Numbered from the stretch's first letter, positions 44,622 through 54,998 are shown. The stretch is DNA of 64,000 nt from Paguma larvata (GCA_030068075.1 CM057837.1:19871691-19935690); one strand, 5' to 3'. Notes: generated by a model not told the origin, from the sequence alone. Program-made: numbers and translations.

Positions 44622-45639
44622 AAGAATTTACATTCAACCAGACAAACAGGTAACTGATAGGTGGCTAGGTAGGTCATTCTCCCTTAAAGAGCCCGACACC
44701 AGAACAAAAGGAGCAGATTGGGAGGCACTACTGAGTATTGATTTAGTTCTTGGTTCTTTAAGAGAGCTTCTGATGAAAGGAAGCAATGTGGAGAGGAATA
44801 ACTACTTTGAGACCTTTTGCTTATGACATTTCACACTTAAACAGAATGGACGAAGTTTAGAAAGATACTTTCTGTACAAATTACAAGAAGCCCAACCTTT
44901 GCCAGAGGAGGCCATACGTCTTCTCCCAAACCACAGGACCAATAGCAACTGCCGTTTTCTTAGTGCGTCCAGTGTGCTGGGACCCAGGAGGTGCCTCATT
45001 TTCTTCTGTTTGTTTATAAGAACATGGCAAGCTGGCCTTACCCCGCATTGAGTCTCTTGCCTTAGATGCCCGAGCCAGGGAGCACACACAGGGGACCCTC
45101 TGTGTCCTATGTTCTTCCTGCTGCCCTGCATCACGTCCCCATGGTCAACCTATTCTCGTTGCCAGGGACACCAGGACTCGGGGACAGAGCGGCTGGAATG
45201 AATTACAGACAACCGAGATGTTTTAAGAGAGGTCCCCGTTCTAATCAGTTCCAGGTAGTCATGAGCTTATTTCTTTTTTGTGTATGACATTGGAGAAAAT
45301 ATTGCAAGAATCTTCTAAGAGTCCTTCTTCTTCCAGTGGTGCCTAGGACTTTTTTTTTTCCTCCCCGGTGCTCGAGAAGGTTCAGACACATGCTCGAGAA
45401 GTGGCAGCAGGGTCCCCATCCCCCAGGTGGGACCCTGCCCCTCGGGGGGCATTCACATAGCGAGGAGACGGTGCCTGGAAGAGTCACCGCCTTATGTAAA
45501 ACGAATAACTTTGAAGAATGCATAGGGTACTCCAAAAGCAAGAAAGTAAAATAAAAACCAAGAGTACAGAACCGGCAAACGGTGGAAAGAAAGTCTCTCC
45601 CCAGCTCGCTGTTCCTGGTCCTGCAGTGCCTTCTCCCAA

Positions 45640-45708
45640 GGTTTCCGGCACCTTCTGGGTCCTTCCAGGGACATCCTGAGTATGCAAGCACTCGTTAGTG
45701 GAAGCAGA
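45640..45708 (+). repeat. 69-bp duplicated segment, copy 2
   Basis: Partner of 42627-42695 in direct orientation, 3013 bp downstream. About 93% identical. It borders an L1M-like fragment on its right. Confidence 0.92.
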
Positions 45709-45724
45709 CCTGATGCATGGTCCT

Positions 45725-45900
45725 GCATTTTGCCTCGTTCACTTGATAATGTATCTCTGAGGTTATTCCACATCTAGAAAAGAGCGTTCACCCCGTTTCT
45801 TTTCCTTGCCGCGAAGCCTGGATGAACAGGGGTTTGGTGGCCCCCTGTTGAGGGGCATGAGGTGATTTCCAGACCTTTCGAATTGCCACGGTGTCGTACG
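45725..45900 (-). mobile_element. Old L1M 3'-end fragment, antisense
   Basis: 'cctcgttcacttgataatgtatctctgaggttattccacatc' and 'ggggtttggtggccccctgttgaggggcatgaggtgatttccagacctttcgaattgcc' follow antisense L1M ('aatgtatcttggagatcattccatatc...cccctattgatgggcatttaggttgtttcc'). Confidence 0.6.
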
Positions 45901-46009
45901 CATTTTCGATCCGCTGCTTTCTTCGAAGTGTGTCCCGTGACCCTGTCAATTACCTCCCACCTGTGTAACTGCCATAGTACGTCACCTACATCGATGTTTC
46001 TGGAGTAAT

Positions 46010-46325
46010 GATGAGAGCTACCATTTATTAAGTGCTTGCTGTGATCAGGAGCTGTGCTAACCACCTTACATGGATCGTTATTTTTTTGTACTACCTCAAT
46101 TTTAATTAATAATATATTATTATATAAAAATTATAGAAATTTTATAAATGTGTTGTTTATAGTAGACATATATGAACTTACTATGAAAACAGATATAAAA
46201 ATAAATAAGATTTAATGTTATTACCTTATGAAGGCATTACCTCGATTTTATAGCTGGGGCCACATCCCTTGTAAGCAGTAGAGGTGGGATTTGAGCCCAG
46301 GTGCTCTGGTCCCAGTCAGCGTACT
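46010..46325 (-). mobile_element. MIR SINE, antisense, interrupted by AT-rich sequence
   Basis: 'gctaccatttattaagtgcttgctgtgatcaggagctgtgctaaccaccttaca' and, after an AT-rich stretch (about 46085-46230), 'attacctcgattttatagc' and 'ggtgggatttgagcccaggtgctctgg' form one reverse-complement MIR split by an insertion or local expansion. Confidence 0.65.
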
Positions 46326-46620
46326 GACACCCCCCCCTTCGCCTGTTGTTGAGAAAGACATTTGAGTTTTTACGGGCACTAGCGAGCCGTCTCTGTAGAC
46401 CAAACGGGTGATGCTGGTGTGTATAATTAAGCTCATCTGTGAGCTGGGGGGAGGTCCTACCCGGAATGGCAGTCACGTGCTGGGTGCCCCCAAAAGCCCG
46501 TGCACATGGGCCGCCAGCGGCTCCGGGTCTCCTGAGGCTGCCCTGCAGCCTCGGTCCCTGTCTCCAGAGAGGAGCGTGTACAGAAGTCAGTACATTTGAT
46601 GTGCACTCGTCAGATGTTTT

Positions 46621-46842
46621 TTATTTTTATTTTTTTTTAAGTTTATTCATTTATTTTGAGAGACAGAGAGAGAAGTGGGGGAAGGGGCAGACAGATAGAG
46701 AGAGAGAAAGAGAGAGAATCCCCAGCACTCCACACTGTCAGCGTAGAGCCCGACGTGGGGCTCGATCCCACGAACCATGAGATCACAACCTGAGCTCAGA
46801 TCAAGAGTCAGACGCTCAACCAGCCGAGCCACCCAGGTGCCC
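46621..46842 (-). mobile_element. CanSINE, antisense, 41 bp upstream of a FATS exon
   Basis: Reversed tail 'ttatttttatttttttttaagtttattcatttattttgag', GA body, 'cactgtcagcgtagagcccgacgtggggctcgatccc' and reversed head 'gagccacccaggtgcccc'. Duplication CTCGTCAGATGTTTT (46606-46620) / CTCATCAGATGTTTT (46843-46857), one mismatch. The exon begins at 46884, so the element entered the branch-point region of this intron. Confidence 0.95.
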
Positions 46843-46883
46843 CTCATCAGATGTTTTGAGCACAACTCTCGTTTTGTTTTTAG

Positions 46884-47174
46884 TAGAAACAGAAGTATTT
46901 TCTGGAAGCAACAAGAAGGAGCAAGGAGAAGCACGCACGACCTTGTCTGCTCCCCCGGTGGGACAGAAGCTGGTTAAAGATTTCCTTCCCGAGGGGTGTA
47001 GCTCTCCAAACAACACCTGTCAATCTAGCAACTTCTCTGAGCCCTCAGAGAGTCGACAGCAAAGCTTCCTGAAATCCAGAATCCTTTTACCTGGATTTTT
47101 TTGCCCCTTACAAGATTTAAGCACCTCTCCACAGGAAGACCATGGTGTTCAGGTAGAAAGAGAGTTCCCCAAAG
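46884..47174 (+). CDS. C10orf90: C10orf90/FATS coding exon (second visible)
   Basis: Acceptor TTTTGTTTTTAG at 46872-46883, donor AAAG|GTAAGG after 47174. It opens with TA, which completes a valine codon with the G left by the previous exon, and encodes about residues 355-451 of the corrected protein. Recognised FATS landmarks: EVFSGSNKKEQGE, LSAPPVGQKLVKDFLP, RQQSFLKSRILLPGFFCPLQD and the closing REFPKG. Serine/proline-rich and probably disordered; no catalytic motif is visible. This is the linker between the N-terminal region, and the C-terminal ALMS motif. It ends in phase 1 (G of a glycine codon). An antisense CanSINE sits 41 bp upstream. Confidence 0.94.
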
Positions 47175-50100
47175 GTAAGGAGCGAGGGAGGTAGGGTTGA
47201 TATGCGTACGGAAAATGGTGTGATGTCTTCCTGAGCCTCGGATCACTCAAGCTCGCTGCACAAAGCTGTCCCTTCTCTACTGTGTGAGTTGAGGGCAGAA
47301 GCATCTTTCCTTGGTGGGTGAGTTCTCCCTCCTAAGCGTGGAGAAGACGGCCCCGAGTGGGCCAGGGGTTCCAGCCCTGCTGTGGCGAGGTTGGTGTCAA
47401 CTGAGACTAAGAGGAAAGCCGCTCCCAGGTGCACGGCGGCCTCCCAGGCTTAGCTGAGGAAGGGTCGAGGTGCCGATGTGTCTCCTCCGAGGTCCACCAG
47501 GCTGCCCGTGGTCCCCTGTGACTGCCTAGCAAGGACAATGGCTGAGGGGTGCAGGCCCCGCACGCACCTGGCACCCGACAAGCAGGAGGCCGGGTGCCTC
47601 CCAATGTGAGCCTCGCAAAGACGAGGGAACTTAGAATTGCCACCAGGCCGTCCCTTCTCTCAAGGCCCAGCAGCCGACCCCTACTCATGCGGCCCTGAGC
47701 GCTGATCTCTAAAAGAATGTAAGGATAGAATAGAATAGAAAAGAGATCTGTCGTGCCCGGTTTTCCGTGGGAAAATTTAGATTTCCTGTCACTGAGGATT
47801 TTCCGAAACAGCTATGTCGGACAGGAGGAAACCCACTGGGTTACACAGCTTCGGGATATAAAGGTTAAAATGACCTTGGTAATTGATAGAAATCTTTTCA
47901 CTTGGGAGCCACGTGAATCCCTAGCTCTTCATTAATACATTAAAGAAGCATCTACTAAGCACCTACAGTGTGCCGGTCGCCACGCTCAGTGCTCCCTGCC
48001 CTCCCAGCACCGTCAGTCAGTGCCGGAGACACCGGGGCATACCTGTGTTGGGCAGAACTGTCGGGAGGCTGCAGGTGGCCACCGGTGCTCCCCGGAGGGG
48101 CCGGACCGTGGCCTCTTCCTCGAGGAAGTGACTCTGAGCAGAGACGTGAAAGCTGATTAGAGGCTTACAGAGCAGCCTGAGGGCGAAGGGCATTGCAGAG
48201 CGAGGGGAAGTCACACACAAGCCAAGAATCGGTGGACAGAGCATGGTCGATTTGGGGTCCAGGGGCCCAGAGTGCAGGGGAGGGGTGGGGCCGAGTGTGA
48301 GTCTGAATGGCGTGGTCAAGTCAGAAAGTCCTTAAAGCCCACCCAGGAAGTGTGGTCTGAAGTCAGGGCCAAGCCCACGAAGGGGCAGAGATCTAATTAG
48401 ATTTGCTCTGAAGGAGACCGTCTCCTGGACAGTGGGTGGGGGCGGAAGGGAGAGGGCAAGGCCGGGGGGGCTGAGGCCCTGCCAGGGAGGACCAGAGACT
48501 GTCACTGGCGAGGAGAAGGTTTTCAGGATACAGTGGACAGAACTCTCTTGTGAGCGCTGATAAAGATGGGTGTGCCCGGACCACCCTTGGGTTGCTGGGT
48601 CCGGTGGATGGGGTGCAGGCGGGGAAGGAGGGAAGGCACTGTGGCTTCCCAGTGGACGGTGTGAGCCAGAAGGAAGTTCACAGGCAGAAATGGGAATCGT
48701 GTGGCCGAAGGCAGAATGAACTCCCATGGGGGATGGACATCTGGGCTCCTCCATGGGGCCTAAAGCAGGAAGAGCGTTCAAACAGGGAAAATTCCTCCAG
48801 AAAGGCCAAGAGGAAATGTTCGAAAGGATGAAAGAGAATGAATTTGAGGGCCGCTGAGTAGCATGTCGTTGGTGGAAATCAAAGGCAGCAAGTTGGACCT
48901 GGAGCAGGCGCCACGGGCGAATGGCAGGAAGTCTGATCTGCCCGAAGGGCGTGCAGGGCTTAGGGAGTGTGGGTGGGTTTCGAGTAGAGGCAGGACAGCG
49001 GGTCCAGGCCAGAGAGGATCCAGGCGTGAACGGTGGACGTTATGGGGGCTTCCGATGAGCGATTCCAGGGCCCTCGAGGATGCAGCCTGCGGCCACGGGC
49101 AAGCCTTCCAGTAGCTGCCTCTCCGCTTCCATCAGAACCAGCTCCTACTGGGCACTGGGCTGCCCCCGTGGAGAGATGCAGGGTGACTACGACACGGGCC
49201 AGCCCTCGAGGGCGTCATAGGCTCGTGGGGTGAACACCGTCACTGCTGTTGGGACCCCACCCCATCACTGCTGCTGCCACACGTGCGAAGTATGGTCCTG
49301 CTGGTGGCGGGGCGGGGCCTGCCTTGGGAAGAGGAGGCCTTCCTAAAGGACTGGGGCTCAGCCTGGAGGTCGGAGGTCACTGGGTGCGGAATCAAAGGGG
49401 CTTTGTGGCAGTAGGAGAGGATACGGGCGAGGAGTGAGTGAGACGCTGTGGAGCTTCAGAACCGGGGCGGTCCGGGGAAGCCGAGCGGGGGGACAGTGTG
49501 GCGGAGGCCGGGGAGCTCACACGGGGAGAGCGGGCTAGCACAGACTGAAGGGGCATTGTGTCCCTGGCGGCGGAGCTGGTCGGCGAGCGGTCAGTGAATA
49601 CACATGAATCCCTCCTTCCCCACGCCAGAGGCCGCCTTCCCTGACCTCTTTCATGAGGGGAGGTCAAAACAGCCGGAGGAAATGGCTGGATCCAGCATGG
49701 AGAGAGAGAGAGAGAGGATTCCAATTATAAATGTAAAGCTAGTGGTAGTCCTCGGAAAACAAAGGGGAGGGATAAATAATTGAATACCATTTTTCTGTCT
49801 TACATCATTAGTGTAGCAAGCAGAAGATAAATTAATACACTGCCCCCAAACAAGCGAGCTGTGATGATTGTACAGGACACACTGAATATGAAGCACAGAA
49901 TGGGAAAGTGTCTTTTCGCTGGGAACAAAGGCATTTTGAGCCCTGGAAGCCAGGGGACTACCTCCGTGGGGTGATGAGCCGGTCGTGAAGTCGGGCTGCC
50001 CGCAGACATTCCTCCCTGCGACCAGGGCAGCGCCGGGGGGCGGGAGGGTCTAGGGAGGCACGATCTCTTCGGCTTAACGAGGCTCATTAATAACCTACTG

Positions 50101-50204
50101 GCATCTCTATTTTCAAAATTGTCTTCTGTGTCTAATGGCGCCGAGGAGCCAGGCAAAATTCCCGCTGCCCCTCCAAATGGAATTCTAAATCTTCTCTCTC
50201 CCAG
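47175..50204 (+). other. C10orf90: C10orf90 intron (3.0 kb)
   Basis: Bounded by GTAAGG and a pyrimidine-rich CTTCTCTCTCCCAG acceptor. Phases match. Contains an antisense L2 (47940-48900); 48900-49680 is GC-rich and 49730-50200 is lower GC. No SINE is present. A short GA tract is at about 49700-49714 and a TAGAA pentamer repeat at about 47728-47742. Confidence 0.85.
47940..48500 (-). mobile_element. L2 3' region, antisense
   Basis: 'taaagaagcatctactaagcacctacagtgtgccggtcgccacgctcagtgctcc' is the reversed L2 end; 'cctcgaggaagtgactctgagcagagacgtgaaagctgatt', 'gcgaagggcattgcagagcgaggggaag' and 'gtggtcaagtcagaaagtccttaaag' continue in L2 order. The right edge is unclear and may reach about 48900. 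Confidence 0.6.
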
Positions 50205-50389
50205 GAGATTACAAGTGCTGTGACTTGGTTGTAAAAATAAAGGAGTGCAAGAAGAGGGAAGAGCCTGCACCAGCGCCCCCCGAGCCAGCGCCCCCCGAGC
50301 CAGCGCCCCCGGAGCCACCAGAGACCCCTGACCTGTCGGAAGACTGTTCTGAGTATCAGCAAACACCTGCAGCTTCCTTGACCTTGCAG
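50205..50389 (+). CDS. C10orf90: C10orf90/FATS coding exon (third visible), with proline-rich repeat
   Basis: Acceptor CTCTCTCCCAG ends at 50204; donor CAG|GTAAGG after 50389. It opens with GA, completing glycine, then DYKCCDLVVKIKECKK, a strongly family-like segment, and ends SLTLQ on a codon boundary (phase 0), about residues 452-513. The centre is a perfect or near-perfect triplicated 15-bp unit (50270-50314) giving a PAPPE-type repeat, followed by PPETPDLSEDCSE. From memory, the human protein is also proline-rich here but not in this regular form. The exon joins the disordered middle to the ALMS motif. Confidence 0.94.
50270..50314 (+). repeat. C10orf90: 15-bp coding minisatellite, 3 copies (PAPPE)
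   Basis: Units start at 50270, 50285 and 50300. The first two are identical (CCAGCGCCCCCCGAG); the third has one C-to-G change. The unit is a multiple of three, so copy-number change keeps the frame. Confidence 0.97.
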
Positions 50390-50489
50390 GTAAGGCCCTC
50401 TGGGGGTCCTGGCTTGATCCCACCAAAGACAGACCTTTCCCAGGGAGTCCGTGGGGGCCCGATCTTACTTCCGCTCCTGACCCTGGAGC

Positions 50490-50640
50490 CTTGACTCCCC
50501 TTCATAATGGCTCTGTGACTCTGGGCAGGGCCCCTAACCTTTCTGGGCCTCCGTTTCACGGTGTGAGTAATGGAGAAGCAATGTCTCTCCCGTGGGGCTC
50601 AATGAGGATCGCGTAATCCCCGTAGTGACAATGGACACAG
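50490..50640 (+). mobile_element. MIR SINE
   Basis: 'ggctctgtgactctgggcagggcccctaacctttctgggcctccgtttcacggtgtgagtaatgg' followed by 'gtggggctcaatgaggatcgcgtaa' is sense MIR. Confidence 0.75.
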
Positions 50641-50649
50641 CAGTGATGG

Positions 50650-50800
50650 GATTTATTGACAAGTGATGGGTGCCGCTGGGCGGGCATCTTCACAGCACCC
50701 CTGTGAGGCAGGGGTCTCTACCACCCCACCTGCGTACAAGGACAGTAAGTTTTGGAAAGATTAAAGAGGTTGTTCTAAGTCACATGGCTGTGAGCTCAAG
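50650..50800 (-). mobile_element. MIR SINE, antisense
   Basis: 'gggatttattgacaagtgatgggtgccgctgggcgggc', 'cacagcacccctgtgaggcaggggtc', and 'gattaaagaggttgttctaagtcacatggctgtgagc' form a reverse-complement MIR, tail-to-tail with the sense copy at 50490. Confidence 0.68.
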
Positions 50801-51299
50801 GACGTGAAGCTTTCATTTGGGGTCTCTTTCGGGTTGTGGTTGTCAAAGGAATATGTAGACAGTTTTTAAAGTTCAGAATTACAGAGATATAAACATTAGA
50901 AGGGCAGACAAATATGAGAAAGCCTCTGCTAACAGTGTGTCACGCAGCGAGGCACACCTTCTAGGCAAAACCCAATACGTCGTCATCAGTCTCCCTCCAG
51001 GTGTGGAGATGGTGCCATTCGCTGGTCCGTGCACCCCTGGGGCCCTCGGTAGGTCCATGGTGAGAGACTCTTGGTGCCCCCAAAGCAGCCGTGCTGGGCC
51101 CCTAGGCTGTTCCCAGGGAGTATCGCTGGAGGCCCCAGTGTGTCACGGAGACCGACCACCAGCCAAGAAGACTCCTGCCTTGGCACGGCTGCCAGGGCCG
51201 CATCCCTGACCCAGACGGAGCCTGAGCTGCTCTCCCCCTGGGAACTCAGCTCCCAAAGGGCTAGAAGAGGAGTGGGGCAGAGGAATGGGTCAGCCGTGC

Positions 51300-51390
51300 C
51301 GCACATTCAGAGGGTCTTTGCTGAGAACCTACTATGTGCAGAGCTCAGGGTCGTGGCTGCGAGGGATACAGTGCAGGTGAGCCGTGGCCC
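51300..51390 (-). mobile_element. L2/MIR-type 3'-end fragment, antisense
   Basis: 'gggtctttgctgagaacctactatgtgcagagctcagggtcgtggctgcgagggatacagtgc' matches the reversed L2 end ('attgagcacctactatgtgccaggcactgtgctaggcgctggggatacag'). Confidence 0.65.
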
Positions 51391-51614
51391 GTGCTGTCCA
51401 GGAGCCCACAGACCAGCATGGCCACAAGTGCGTGCGAACCACTTGGACAAGGCGGTCTCTGAAGTACCATGATGCTCAGGGTGAAAGGAGAGCCCCAACA
51501 GAGCCGGAACTCTAACTGATGGGCGTGGCTGGGGGCGTGGCAAGGGAGGAACCACTTGAACTGAGGCGATCAAGGGATAGCAAGTGAAAACCACGAAAGG
51601 CAGTGAGAGAAAAA

Positions 51615-51760
51615 CGTGGGGGTGCCGCAGCTGAGGGTCACCATGGGATCCACCAATGAGCCTCGGGGTTTGTATCTGTCAAATGGGAATATATCCCTGC
51701 CTTTCAGAGCCAATGCGGGGATTCCCCGAGACAGTGAAGCCACATAAGCCATCAGAAGGC
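51615..51760 (+). mobile_element. MIR SINE fragment
   Basis: 'aatgagcctcggggtttgtatctgtcaaatgggaatatatccctgcctttcagagccaatgcggggattccccgagacag' is a sense MIR 3' half ('gagcctcagtttcctcatctgtaaaatggg...'). Confidence 0.7.
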
Positions 51761-52331
51761 TTCAGTGGTGGTTGCTCGTTTTCAGCAGACCCGAGTAGGT
51801 GGCCTAGTGCATGCGTGGAGGTGGGCAAACAGTGAGGGGCGGCTGGACTGGAAACCTGGGCGTGCTGACACCCTCTGTGGAGCTTGCAGGACCGTTTTGC
51901 ATCGGCAAAGATGTTTTGGCGACTTTCCCTTCCTGGAAGTAGATGCTGTTCCCGCTAGCCGAGATTACGGTTTCTCCTGAAAAGGCACATAGTTCATATT
52001 GGGTGGATGAGCTGGGTCTGTGCATCCCCCGGTAGAACCAGGTGACTCATGAAGCCTTCATTCCTTCCCCACTCATGTCTCTTTGGAACACGGGGTTTAG
52101 GGCACTCAGGTTTGGGTCCGTTGGAAATCGAATGAGTTGACAGGAAGAAGAAGGCATGGGTTGAAGTGTGCCTTTGCACTCACAACCTTGCCGTCGGTTG
52201 CTAGTCACGCTTGGCGATCTGACCACCAGGCCCTGTGTTATCAGCGTGTCCATCATGGTCTTGACATGAGGCCACGGGAGAAAATCGTGGTGCGCTCGTG
52301 CACCGTGGCTATTGGTCTTTGAGTATTGTAC

Positions 52332-52538
52332 TTTTTTAAAGAAGTTTATTTATTACAGTTATTTTTGAGAGAGAGCGAGAGCGGGGAAGGGGCATATTGA
52401 GAGTGGGAGAGAGAAAGAACCCCAAGCAGGCTGTGCACTGTTGGCACAGAGCCCGACGCGGGCTCAAACTCACGAACCATGAGATCATGACCTGAGCTGA
52501 AGTCAGACGCTGAACCGACTGAGCCACCCAGGCGCCCT
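52332..52538 (-). mobile_element. CanSINE, antisense, 101 bp upstream of a FATS exon
   Basis: Reversed tail 'ttttttaaagaagtttatttattacag', body, 'cactgttggcacagagcccgacgcgggctcaaactcac' and intact reversed head 'gagccacccaggcgccc'. Duplication GAGTATTGTAC (52321-52331) / GAGTGTTGTAC (52539-52549), one mismatch. Confidence 0.94.
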
Positions 52539-52639
52539 GAGTGTTGTACGTTTGATCAGCTTCTTGACCAAATCAGAAGGATATGTTGCCTTTCGGTGTC
52601 ACTTCTCTTAACAATAAAATATTCTCTCCCTGCAATTAG

Positions 52640-52817
52640 GAAGCGCTGGAAGTCCGCAAACCCCAGTTCATTTCTCGCTCACAAGAACGGCTGAAGAAGC
52701 TGGAGCACATGATCCAGCAGAGGAAAGCCCAGCGGAAGGAGGACCCAGGGCAGGAGCAGAGTCTCTTTCCTGTCCGCGCCAACAAGAAGCAGTTCACGGT
52801 TCCCCACCCTCTTAGCG
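52640..52817 (+). CDS. C10orf90: C10orf90/FATS coding exon (fourth visible), start of the ALMS motif
   Basis: Acceptor CCTGCAATTAG ends at 52639; donor AGCG|GTAAGC after 52817. Encodes about residues 514-572: EALEVRKPQFISRSQERLKK, then LEHMIQQRKAQRKE and VRANKKQFTVPHPLS. The first part (KPQFISRSQERLKKLE) is the start of the ALMS motif, shared by ALMS1, CEP295 (KIAA1731) and C10orf90 and linked to centrosomes; the basic QERLKKLEHMIQQRKAQRK stretch is probably helical. It ends in phase 1. The next exon, expected to carry the rest of the ALMS motif with a conserved SKRIY-N-LPEV-type core, was not found in the remaining 11.2 kb. This is the strongest identifying exon of the window. Confidence 0.96.
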
Positions 52818-53334
52818 GTAAGCCGCAGGTGGCTTGGGGGACAGGTGGGACTGGGCGCCTGGGGGGACCGGGACCTTCACCCAAGGTGATGGTGCCAATG
52901 ATCCCCCTGACACGCACAGGACACGGGTTTGCGCCGCCCATCCAAACCTCGGTGTTATCCTAAAGCCGGCTCTGGGAGCCAGCCCCCGGTGGGAGCTTAT
53001 ACAGGGCACTGAATTCAGCAGAACGAGCCTGGGACACAAATTTACCACTACAGCTGGGAAAGAAGCCACATCACTATAGCAGCCAGCGTAGCAAGTTCAA
53101 ATTCTTGGCTCCTAACAGACATTCGCGAGAGATCCCCTTTGCCCTTTATAGATTGCAAAACAGATCTCGGGGTGAGAGGTTGACTCCGGCTTGTCTGGAT
53201 CAACATTTGTCATCCTGAAACCCCTTTCCTGCTGTGAGCTCAGAGCGCGGATGGCCAGCTTTCCAACGGCGGTGTAGCCAGTGTCAAGCTGACCCTGTGA
53301 GGGGCGGACACTTGTACGCTCATTAGACAGGGAG

Positions 53335-53470
53335 TTCTCCTGAATCTTCTCTGGGCCACGCACCATTCTGGGAGCTGGGGATAGCACAGTGAGCCAGACT
53401 AGACTTGGTCCTTTCTTCATGGAGCTTATAAACAGACTATTAAACCGGCAAGAATAACAAGAAGAGATGA
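53335..53470 (-). mobile_element. L2 3'-end fragment, antisense
   Basis: 'gggccacgcaccattctgggagctggggatagcacagtgagccagactagacttggtcctttcttcatggagcttataaacag' matches the reversed L2 end ('ggcactgttctaggcgctggggatacagcagtgaacaaaacag...cctgccctcatggagcttacattct'). Confidence 0.78.
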
Positions 53471-53902
53471 GGGCCGCAATGGCGGCATCAGAGCTCATAC
53501 CGATAGCCTGCCAACTCAAATCTTAAAATCTGGAAGCCTGGGGAAACTTCTATTTTACTCCTTTGGACAGAGGAGGAACAAGACCTTTCTTCCTAGGAAA
53601 ATGTTCTGGCCCCCAGGAGGTGAAATCACGGGTATAAATCTGGATAAAAGTCCTCTAGGGAAATAACCATATTCGATAAAATGCAGCTTAGCAAACATTA
53701 CCAAGATCTTGTAGGGGAGCCTGGGCGACAGAGGACAAAGGGTGTTATACCAGAATTCCTGCTCACCTCCGCGGTCTGTGGACAGGCTGTCTCCCTCATC
53801 CGCCCAGGGTGCTGCGGGTCCTAGGACCTGGGCAAGGGTGCATCCTTCCTTCTTGTGGCAGAGGATTCAGGGAAACACCTGCTGCTCTTTCCCTGTGTGC
53901 TT

Positions 53903-54024
53903 AAAAAAAAGAAAGAAAGAAAGAAAAGAAGGAAGGAAGGAAGGAAGAAAGGAAAGAAAGAAAGAAAGAGAAAGAGAGAAAGGAAAGAAAGAGAAAGAAA
54001 GAAAGGAAAGAAAGAAAGAAAGGA

Positions 54025-54063
<39 letters not shown>

Positions 54064-54071
54064 GAAAGAAA

Positions 54072-54140
<69 letters not shown>

Positions 54141-54142
54141 AA
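53903..54142 (+). repeat. (GAAA)n/(GGAA)n homopurine array, 240 bp uninterrupted
   Basis: Every base from 53903 to 54142 on the + strand is A or G. It begins with A8, then mixed GGAA and GAAA units, and ends with a long pure GAAA run. No SINE body is recognisable to its left. The Lys/Glu/Arg and Phe/Leu/Ser open frames over it are artefacts. Confidence 0.98.
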
Positions 54143-54782
54143 TCGACAAAACAAATGTGCAGAAAGTTCCCTTCTTTGAAAATGTGTCTCCCATTTTCAA
54201 GCTGCTCGGCAGATCCAGGCTCCACTCGGGCGTGTGCCCCCAGGGGCTAAAATCTCTGACTCCACAAAGAGAAAGCTAGTTTCGGTGCAAGACGTCTCAA
54301 GCTACTATGAGGAACCAGCCGTCAGCCACGACGGGGAGCCCCCCCCCCGGGGCCTTCGATGTCTCCCCTGGTCTTGGGAAGGGCTACAAGGGTGCTCGTG
54401 ATGTGGGGGCCAGTTGACCCTGATAATTTTGAAGCTCCTGCTTGTTGAAATGGCTAAGTGAACAAATGTATTGTCAAGAAACAGAGCAGTGCCACCGCAG
54501 AGCCCAACAGAACCACCTACGAAAGATGGCGTCTGGTCAGCTTCCTCGTTAATCAGTCCCTCTGCTTTGCATAGGAAGAGCTGGAGCCCCAGAGACCCTC
54601 ACGAGCTCTTCCGTGTGGGGCCGTCCAGCAGTAGTGCTGGGTTCCTCATCCCCTGGGCCAGCTACCTTCCAGCTAGGCCACACTCTTGGTGCCAAAAGGT
54701 CTAGAATTACCACCATCTCAAATATTAGGGAAATGCCTGTTGGTCATCCCTAGGGCTGCCTTGAGAAGTGACCACAGGCTGG

Positions 54783-54998
54783 GACGCCTGGGTGTCTCAG
54801 TCGGTTAAGTGTCTGACTTCGGCTCGGGTCACAATCTTGTGGTTCATGAGTTCAAGCCCCGCCTCGGGCCCTGTGCTGACAGGTCAGAACTTGGAGCCTG
54901 CTTCCGATTCTGTGTCTCCCTCTCTCTCTGCCCCTCCCCTGCTTGTGCGCACTCTCTCTCTTTCTCTCAAAAATAAATAAACATTAAAAAAAAAAAAA
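54783..54998 (+). mobile_element. CanSINE, sense
   Basis: 'gggacgcctgggtgtctcagtcggttaagtgtctgacttcggctcgggtcacaatcttgtgg' head, 'gagttcaagccccgcctcgggccctgtgctgacagg', CT body, 'ctcaaaaataaataaacatt' and an A-tail. Possible imperfect duplication GTGACCACAG (54768 and 55013 regions). Confidence 0.95.

Larger units (their letters stand above)
8014..46883 (+). other. C10orf90: Large C10orf90 intron (38.9 kb)
   Basis: Bounded by the GTGAGG donor after 8013 and the TTTTGTTTTTAG acceptor ending at 46883. The phases agree (1 to 1): a final G joins TA to give valine. I found no further FATS-like coding segment inside it on either strand. Content is old repeats, felid SINEs, two minisatellite-like loci and unique sequence, listed individually. 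Confidence 0.85.
50390..52639 (+). other. C10orf90: C10orf90 intron (2.2 kb)
   Basis: Bounded by GTAAGG and the acceptor CCCTGCAATTAG. Phase 0 on both sides. Contains three MIR fragments and one antisense CanSINE; the rest is unique. Confidence 0.85.

Noticed and set aside
53742..54250. Long Lys/Glu/Arg frames (up to 145 residues) and their Phe/Leu/Ser counterparts
   Set aside because: Artefacts of the uninterrupted GAAA array.
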